Shown here one piece after another: positions 7,812 through 11,905 of a DNA stretch of 11,905 nucleotides (the stretch's first letter is position 1; the number at the start of each line of letters is the position of its first letter). The notes under the pieces were generated by a model. That model searched no databases, was not told where the DNA came from, and saw only the letters and a program-made list of their open reading frames with translations. The position numbers were made by a program, and so were the translations under genes. The stretch spans positions 1-11,905 of the forward strand of contig JAGQQB010000064.1 in NCBI GenBank assembly GCA_020426425.1, read 5' to 3'. This DNA is from Planctomycetaceae bacterium. Lineage in GTDB: Bacteria; Planctomycetota; Planctomycetia; Planctomycetales; Planctomycetaceae.

Positions 7812-7841
7812 ATTGTAGCGTGCCACCGAGAGGCGGTCGAA
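7812..7841 (-). promoter_or_regulatory. candidate sigma-70 promoter for gltA-sucD
   Basis: On the minus strand, TTCGAC (7841-7836) is followed after 18 bases by TACAAT (7817-7812). The -10 box matches TATAAT at five of six positions; the -35 is weak. Transcription would begin near 7805, giving a leader of about 70 bases, downstream of the HU terminator. The call rests on sequence only. Confidence 0.45.
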
Positions 7842-7865
7842 CAACCAGGAGCGATTCCGAAAACG

Positions 7866-7898
7866 AAAACACCCCAGGCGGATGACCTGGGGTGTTTT
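7866..7898 (-). terminator. intrinsic terminator after the HU gene
   Basis: There is a perfect 13-base-pair inverted repeat, AAAACACCCCAGG and its complement (7866-7878 and 7886-7898), with a 7-base loop. On the minus strand the GC-rich part of the stem is followed by TTTT, CG, TTTT. It begins 26 bases beyond the HU stop codon. The symmetric A and T tracts would let it act in both directions, but only the leftward HU transcript needs it here. Confidence 0.9.
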
Positions 7899-7924
7899 GT
7901 TTCCTGACGAAACAGTCCAGCGAA

Positions 7925-8251
7925 CTAGACCATTTCTTTCAGCTTCTTGAGTGCGCGAACGCGAACGACCTTGGAAGCGGGCTTCGCCTTGATCGTGATG
8001 GTTTCGCCGGTGCGAGGATTGATCCCCTTCTTGGCCGGAGTCGCCTTCTTGTCCTTCACAACGATCTTCAGCAGACCGGGCAATACGAATTGACCAGGCC
8101 CCTTCTTGCTGATGCTCTCACCAACGAGAGCTTCCAAGCTGTCCAGGACAGACGTGACTTCCTTCTTGCCCAGCTCAGTCCTCTCTGCGAGAGCGGCGAT
8201 GAGTTGAGACTTGCTCATAGCCCGAGCGGCGGCGGCTGCTTTTTTCGCCAT
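7925..8251 (-). CDS. HU-family DNA-binding protein
   Basis: A 108-residue, basic nucleoid protein that binds and bends DNA as a dimer. Residues ~13-50 (SKSQLIAALAERTELGKKEV onwards) form the usual helical dimerisation region. The beta-arm region is recognisable from GINPRTGETITIKAKPA (76-92), with the conserved Asn-Pro at 78-79 that intercalates into DNA in HU/IHF proteins. The C-terminus ends VRALKKLKEMV. It is longer than the ~90-residue classical HU: there is an Ala/Lys-rich N-terminal tail (residues 2-12) and a few extra lysine-rich residues before the arm (KKATPAK, 68-74). I chose the first Met rather than Met12 because a strong AAGGAG lies 6 bases upstream. It has its own promoter and terminator, so it is probably monocistronic. 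Confidence 0.95.
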   Translation of the reverse strand: MAKKAAAAARAMSKSQLIAALAERTELGKKEVTSVLDSLEALVGESISKKGPGQFVLPGLLKIVVKDKKATPAKKGINPRTGETITIKAKPASKVVRVRALKKLKEMV

Positions 8252-8257
8252 TTATGG

Positions 8258-8263
8258 CTCCTT
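8258..8263 (-). promoter_or_regulatory. Shine-Dalgarno of the HU gene
   Basis: AAGGAG on the minus strand, inside AAAAAGGAGCC, ends 6 bases before the ATG at 8251. This fixes the longer N-terminus with the Ala/Lys tail as the translated form. Confidence 0.85.
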
Positions 8264-8329
8264 TTTCGAATGGCGTTGCGTTGAAGTGTGGAAAACCTCT
8301 ACAAGCAGAGAGATTCCAGTGATCAGGTA

Positions 8330-8358
8330 AGTAGAGTTTGGCTGTTTCGCCTTGTCAA
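8330..8358 (-). promoter_or_regulatory. sigma-70-type promoter of the HU gene
   Basis: On the minus strand a perfect TTGACA (8358-8353) is followed after exactly 17 bases by TCTACT (8335-8330), which matches TATAAT at four of six positions. Transcription would start near 8323, about 70 bases ahead of the HU start codon. The -10 box overlaps one arm of a short inverted repeat (GTAGAG 8331-8336 with CTCTAC 8297-8302). Confidence 0.7.
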
Positions 8359-8381
8359 TTCTTCCGACAGCCCAAATCTGG

Positions 8382-8411
8382 CCAAAATGTGGGGTTTTTC
8401 CCCAGTTTTGG
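8382..8411 (-). terminator. terminator-like hairpin upstream of the HU promoter
   Basis: CCAAAA (8382-8387) pairs with TTTTGG (8406-8411), and TGGGG (8390-8394) pairs with CCCCA (8400-8404) around a 5-base T loop; the two stems are offset by a TG/G bulge. On the minus strand a TTTT follows the GC stem. It sits 166 bases after the mutase stop and 23 bases upstream of the HU -35 box. It probably ends mutase transcription; the T-tract is part of the outer stem, so this is less certain than the HU terminator. Confidence 0.5.
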
Positions 8412-8577
8412 ACACTTCTGGGCCTGTTCTTCCGCCAATCAATGCATTCCGCGTCCGACAGGAGAGCTTTTCGCGGTTGACCGTTCGCTGCAGGTATCGG
8501 GCAATTGGGCCTTAGCGGTCCAACCCTGCACTCTCGACTTCAGACGCTCGGCCCTCAATCATCCATCCAACCGCGAC

Positions 8578-10161
8578 CTACTTCAGGTTCCCCCAATCCT
8601 GCACAGTGACTGTCGCCCGAGACCCACAGATTTCCCGGATGCGGGAGATCAGGGCGTAGGTTCGACCAGCCACGTCCGCAGGATCGGACGATTCGAAATT
8701 CACGCGGAGTAGTGGCTCGTTGTTCGAGGCGCGAATGTTGAACCACCAGTCCGGGGTGTAGTCGGCCACGATTCGATAGGTCTTGCCATCAGGATCGTGT
8801 TCGGCGTCCACCTGGAAGACATCATCGACCGTTGCCAGTTTCGGATCGCGCGGTGAGAAGACACCCACACCATCCAGATCGAGAATGTAGGCGTTACTGG
8901 CTGGGTCGCTGTACTCGGCGCGAATCGCAGCGATGACATCGCGACTGACGGCAGTCCAATCGGAACAGGTAAATCGCAAGTTCACTTCGCCACTGCTCGG
9001 CCAGGGTTTGAGTTCGCCCAGCAGTTGCGAGCAGGTCTTACCCGAGGCCAGCAGCATGTCCCAGAAGTCGACCAGTGCGAACAATCCGGAATCGAGGCAA
9101 TAGGTGTCGGGGAAGTTGTAGTGGGCAGAACTTTCGCCACCGAACACGGCGTTCGTTTGCATCAAGGCGACCTTCGCCGCATCTTGGCCGACGCGACAGA
9201 TCGCCGGAATGCCACCAGCCGCCCGAACCGTTTGCGGCACCAACCACGAGGCGACTGCAGAGTAAACGACCGCGCCCCCCTTGGCCGCCAGCACCGCATT
9301 GCGTGCGAGGGCAGCGAGCATCACCGATCCACTGACGAACTGTCCCCATTCATCAACGAGGAACACCCGGTCAGCATCGCCGTCGAATGCTGCGCCGAAT
9401 GCGGCCCCTTGCTCAATGACAGTTTCCTGCAACAACTTCACCGCGCCAGGCAATCCAGGATTCGATGGCCGGGTTGGGAAGCGTCCATCAATCTGCTCGG
9501 CGACGGTGAGGATTTCGACTTCCGCCCCACGCTTCTTGAGTTCCGCCTTCAGCAGCGGACCAAACAGTCCGCCCACGCCGTTGCCCGGATCGAGCACGAT
9601 CTTTCCCTTCGCGTTGCCGAGCCGCTCTGACCGATCGCATGCGGCGGCGACAAAACGCGACTGCAAGTCGAGCCGACCAGCAGCCGGGAATGGCGCACAC
9701 GAGGCTGCTGGGGCAGCGCCATTGTCGGCATCGTTGGCGTACGCCGGAGCGAGATGGTCGAGTGGACGCAGAATGTCTAGTCCCTCTGTCTCCGGGTTCC
9801 GGTACACCATCTTGATGCCGTTGTACTCAGGCGGATTGTGCGAGGCGGTCACCATCGCACCGGCAACGGCACCATTGAGTTGTTCCCCCACCCCCCACTG
9901 AATCATGTCGGTCGTCGCCAGTCCGGCGGCAATTGGCACGCCCCCTTCGGCCGCGATTCCTTGCAGCAGGGCCGAGTAAATCGCCGGCGACGATGTCCGT
10001 CCATCCCGACCCACCAGAACGTGCGGCGACTTCGAGCCAGTCAGTCTCTGCAGACTCCTCGCCAGATATCGCCCGGTCAACCAGGCCAGTTCCTCATTGA
10101 TCTGATTGGGGTAGATGCCGCGAATGTCGGCTTTCCGCTCAAACAGGGCCGGATCGAACAT
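8578..10161 (-). CDS. phosphomannomutase / phosphoglucomutase
   Basis: A 527-residue alpha-D-phosphohexomutase that interconverts hexose 1- and 6-phosphates through a phosphoserine, feeding GDP-mannose or UDP-glucose for glycans. The four domain signatures are present: the catalytic serine in TASHNP (Ser107), the magnesium loop DGDADR (260-265), the sugar-binding GGESSAH (341-347, where most relatives have GGExSGH), and the phosphate-binding RASNNEP (478-484). The preceding DWWFN resembles the ManB/AlgC/CpsG branch rather than GlmM. At 527 residues it is longer than the ~455 common in that branch; extra sequence lies around 140-180 and 418-465. The frame stays open upstream to 10356, but I start at Met 10161 because homologues begin at this point and a purine-rich AAGAGAAAG lies 8 bases before it. 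Mannose versus glucose preference cannot be decided from sequence. Confidence 0.93.
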   Translation of the reverse strand: MFDPALFERKADIRGIYPNQINEELAWLTGRYLARSLQRLTGSKSPHVLVGRDGRTSSPAIYSALLQGIAAEGGVPIAAGLATTDMIQWGVGEQLNGAVAGAMVTASHNPPEYNGIKMVYRNPETEGLDILRPLDHLAPAYANDADNGAAPAASCAPFPAAGRLDLQSRFVAAACDRSERLGNAKGKIVLDPGNGVGGLFGPLLKAELKKRGAEVEILTVAEQIDGRFPTRPSNPGLPGAVKLLQETVIEQGAAFGAAFDGDADRVFLVDEWGQFVSGSVMLAALARNAVLAAKGGAVVYSAVASWLVPQTVRAAGGIPAICRVGQDAAKVALMQTNAVFGGESSAHYNFPDTYCLDSGLFALVDFWDMLLASGKTCSQLLGELKPWPSSGEVNLRFTCSDWTAVSRDVIAAIRAEYSDPASNAYILDLDGVGVFSPRDPKLATVDDVFQVDAEHDPDGKTYRIVADYTPDWWFNIRASNNEPLLRVNFESSDPADVAGRTYALISRIREICGSRATVTVQDWGNLK

Positions 10162-10210
10162 GGCATGGACTTTCTCTTCGGGATCGGAATTGCAGATCGT
10201 TAACCGCTGG

Positions 10211-10257
10211 GAGTTTCGGCACTCGATGAGAGGCTGTCCAGAGTGCCGACGAGTTTC
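10211..10257. promoter_or_regulatory. inverted repeat flanked by direct repeats between mutase gene and lpxK
   Basis: TCGGCACTC (10216-10224) and GAGTGCCGA (10241-10249) form a perfect 9-base-pair inverted repeat around a 16-base loop. The heptamer GAGTTTC occurs on both outer flanks (10211-10217 and 10251-10257). It lies 50-96 bases upstream of the mutase start, in the 198-base interval from which the mutase gene and lpxK diverge. It could be a dimeric-regulator operator or a structured mutase leader. I found no clear -35/-10 pair on either strand here. Confidence 0.4.
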
Positions 10258-10346
10258 TAGCGTCTGCGAACCGCTGCTGTTGTCTCTGGGAATTGGACCG
10301 TCCAAGATACGCCCTCGCTGCCCAACCCCACGGCCATTCGCGAGAC

Positions 10347-10351
10347 GAGGA
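10347..10351 (+). promoter_or_regulatory. Shine-Dalgarno supporting the GTG start of lpxK
   Basis: GAGGA ends 8 bases before the GTG at 10360, good spacing for a ribosome binding site. No ATG in the same frame offers a comparable signal before the conserved core, so the GTG start is preferred. Confidence 0.75.
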
Positions 10352-10359
10352 ACCATTAC

Positions 10360-11415
10360 GTGTCGTCCCCTTCATTCCAGACGATTCTCAGCGGCGAGCG
10401 ACAGGATGTCGCCAGTCGACTGCTACGTCTGGGCTTGAGCGCACTCGAACCGGTCTATGCCGGGATGATGTCACTCCGCAACCTGGGGTACGATTTCAGC
10501 TGGCTGCCGACGCATGCTGCCCCGATGCCAGTCATTTCCGTCGGCAATATCACCACCGGAGGGACAGGCAAGACACCCGTCGTGGCGTGGTTGACGGAAG
10601 CATTGCAAACGCGGGGCCATCAACCGGCACTTCTCTCCCGGGGTTACAAGTCCCTCGATGAAACCGGCAACGACGAGTTTCGCGTGCTACAACTGTTGTG
10701 CCCCGGCGTCCCGCATCTGCAATGCCGCGACCGAGTCGCGGGCGTGCAACGCCTGCAGCAGGAGTCTGCTCCATCGGTCGTTGTGCTCGATGACGCCTTT
10801 CAACATCGACGACTCAAACGCGATCTCGACATCGTTCTGATCGACGCCACCAACCCCTGGGGTTACGGGCATGTTCTGCCACGAGGTTTACTGCGTGAGC
10901 CATTGCGAGGTCTGAAGCGTGCCGATGCCGTCCTGATCACCCGCTGTGATCTCGTGACGTCGAGCAACATCGCTTCCATTCAGGCAACTTTGGTACGATA
11001 CACATCCTCTCCCGTGATGCGGACACGGTTCCTCCCACTCGGTCTGCGATCAGTCGATGGGACGCGGCGCGCGATCGACGATGTCACCGAGATTCAGACC
11101 GGATCACCCCATGCCTTCTGCGGCATCGGCAACCCCGCCGCGTTCGCGTCAACACTGCGACAGTTCCTCGGTCGCGATGTCGATGTCGTCCCATTCCCCG
11201 ACCATTATCATTATCAACCATCGGACTTCGACCGACTGCAGCAAGCAAATCCCCACACCAGCATTTGGCTGACCACGCTCAAAGACCTCGTCAAACTCCC
11301 CGACCAGGCATTCGGGGAAACACCAGTGCTGGCCATCGACATCGGGATCGAATTCCTCGACCCGCCGGAACCGCTGTTGCAACTACTGCCGCAGACTTCA
11401 TGCACGACCAAGTAA
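10360..11415 (+). CDS. lpxK: tetraacyldisaccharide 4'-kinase
   Basis: A 351-residue protein, within the usual LpxK length range. LpxK phosphorylates the 4' position of the lipid A disaccharide at the inner membrane, using ATP. The P-loop is in SVGNITTGGTGKTP (60-73). The SRGY element (93-96), NDE (104-106), CRDRVAG (122-128) and DDAFQHRRL.RDLDIVLID (144-162; most relatives have DDGFQH) follow in canonical order, then LPRGLLREP (173-181). The N-terminus (residues 18-45) is a moderately hydrophobic helix typical of the family's membrane-associated start. Translation begins at GTG, supported by GAGGA 8 bases upstream. It diverges from the mutase gene and is followed 193 bases later by obg on the same strand. 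It implies that this organism makes an LPS-type lipid A. Confidence 0.96.
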   Translation: MSSPSFQTILSGERQDVASRLLRLGLSALEPVYAGMMSLRNLGYDFSWLPTHAAPMPVISVGNITTGGTGKTPVVAWLTEALQTRGHQPALLSRGYKSLDETGNDEFRVLQLLCPGVPHLQCRDRVAGVQRLQQESAPSVVVLDDAFQHRRLKRDLDIVLIDATNPWGYGHVLPRGLLREPLRGLKRADAVLITRCDLVTSSNIASIQATLVRYTSSPVMRTRFLPLGLRSVDGTRRAIDDVTEIQTGSPHAFCGIGNPAAFASTLRQFLGRDVDVVPFPDHYHYQPSDFDRLQQANPHTSIWLTTLKDLVKLPDQAFGETPVLAIDIGIEFLDPPEPLLQLLPQTSCTTK

Positions 11416-11608
11416 ATGGGTGACGGTCAAAGGTCGTCAGGATGCTGCATCTCTTTCCCTTGCCCAGGGTCTGACGGACGACAGGAGCAAGGCCCGTCTA
11501 CGCGATTCACGAGCGGTGATGCGAACATGGCAGCATTGTCTCTCCCACCACGCTACACTCCTCGCAGTGGCCGCGGCGTGCGGCAGTGTCGATGCTTAAG
11601 GCGGTGAG

Positions 11609-11905
11609 ATGTTTACAGATCGTGCGGAGATTTACTGCAAGGCAGGTGATGGCGGGAACGGCTGTTGCAGCTTTCGTCGCGAAGCCCATGTCCCTTTCGG
11701 TGGTCCCGACGGCGGCGATGGGGGCGATGGCGGCGACATCATCATCGAGGCCGACCGCAACGTCGGCAGTCTGTATCACCTGATTGGGCATCGTCACTGG
11801 AAGGCGGACGATGGTCGCCAGGGGGAAGGCTCGCTCTGTACCGGCCGCAGTGGCAAGCCAACCATCATCAAGGTGCCGCCAGGGACCATCATTCGCGATC
11901 GGCAG
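11609..11905 (+). CDS. obg: Obg-family GTPase, N-terminal part (3' partial)
   Basis: The frame starting at ATG 11609 stays open to the end of the window (99 codons, no stop). It begins MFTDRAEIYCKAGDGGNGC, followed by SFRREAHVPFGGPDGGDGGDGGD and, near the edge, KVPPGTIIRD. This is the glycine-rich Obg fold that begins every Obg/CgtA protein; the GTPase G-domain would follow outside the window. Obg is an essential GTPase linked to 50S ribosome assembly and stress signalling. An AAGG at 11598-11601, 7 bases upstream, serves as Shine-Dalgarno. Two adjacent cysteines (19-20) stand where many relatives have a Cys-Val or Val-Ser. The 193 bases between lpxK and obg contain no convincing gene and no strong promoter or terminator, so read-through from lpxK is possible. 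The usual rplU-rpmA neighbours are absent. Confidence 0.96.
   Translation, partial: MFTDRAEIYCKAGDGGNGCCSFRREAHVPFGGPDGGDGGDGGDIIIEADRNVGSLYHLIGHRHWKADDGRQGEGSLCTGRSGKPTIIKVPPGTIIRDRQ

Larger units (their letters stand above)
8252..8577. other. intergenic region between the mutase and HU genes
   Basis: These 326 bases carry no convincing gene. From the HU side they contain a ribosome binding site, a leader with a possible hairpin (CTCTAC at 8297-8302 with GTAGAG at 8331-8336), a canonical promoter (8330-8358) and a terminator-like inverted repeat (8382-8411). The remaining 166 bases (8412-8577) would be the 3' untranslated region of the mutase transcript. Nothing there stands out except one further copy of the gltA-leader 9-mer at 8556-8564. 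Confidence 0.6.

Noticed and set aside
6412..7812. Two consecutive plus-strand open frames (260 and 205 codons) opposite gltA
   Set aside because: Both are mirrors of the citrate synthase coding sequence, whose catalytic residues are all in place on the minus strand.
10162..10356. 65-residue N-terminal extension of the mutase
   Set aside because: The frame is open by chance. The extension is polar and unlike the family, while MFDPALF at 10161 matches where homologues start and has a purine-rich site ahead of it.
11435..11476. Inverted repeat CGTCAG/CTGACG after lpxK as a terminator
   Set aside because: The arms are only 6 bases, the loop is 30 bases and no T-tract follows, so chance is a sufficient explanation.
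11416..11607. 63-codon frame between lpxK and obg, starting right after the lpxK stop
   Set aside because: Its composition is low in hydrophobic residues and rich in Arg, Ser, Pro and Gly, typical of non-coding GC-rich sequence. It has no domain and ends just before obg without a supporting signal.
1..11905. Search for CRISPR arrays, transposases, toxin-antitoxin pairs, defence genes, tRNAs or riboswitches
   Set aside because: No repeat-spacer pattern, transposase motif or recognisable RNA fold was seen on reading both strands.

Overview
The window looks like an ordinary chromosomal stretch from a Planctomycetota bacterium, probably order Planctomycetales. The strongest pointer is the first gene, a sugar-dehydrogenase-type propeller joined to a helical region and a C-terminal cytochrome c module of the Pirellula/Verrucomicrobium type. 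That architecture is heavily expanded in planctomycetes and verrucomicrobia. A lysine-rich, planctomycete-style HU protein and a lipid A kinase gene (LPS-type outer membrane) fit. Base composition is moderately GC-rich throughout, and no insertion sequence, phage gene, tRNA, rRNA or CRISPR array is visible.

Layout, left to right. Positions 1-2870 (+): the 3' part of the cytochrome/dehydrogenase gene, followed 11 bases later by a multi-pass membrane protein of unknown function. Positions 2871-3246: a gene-free stretch with a cluster of short inverted repeats. Positions 3247-5445 (+): a NodU/CmcH-family carbamoyltransferase with a long N-terminal extension and no visible biosynthetic partner. 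Positions 5480-8251 (-): a block transcribed leftwards, made of HU, then a strong terminator, a promoter, citrate synthase (gltA) and succinyl-CoA ligase alpha subunit (sucD). The two TCA-cycle genes probably form an operon; sucC is not beside sucD. Positions 8578-10161 (-): a phosphomannomutase/phosphoglucomutase. Positions 10360-11415 (+): lpxK, divergent from the mutase. Positions 11609-11905 (+): the first 99 codons of the GTPase gene obg, cut by the window edge.

How the genes relate: gltA and sucD serve the TCA cycle. The mutase supplies activated hexose precursors for surface glycans, and LpxK completes part of lipid A, so the divergent pair suggests an envelope theme. The carbamoyltransferase probably decorates a glycan or secondary metabolite, but its substrate cannot be read from context. 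HU and Obg are housekeeping genes.

I did not find a convincing new multi-gene system. The points most worth checking are the orphan carbamoyltransferase, the uncharacterised membrane protein behind the cytochrome gene, the inverted-repeat cluster at 2881-3048, and the small regulatory-looking repeats upstream of gltA and between the mutase gene and lpxK.
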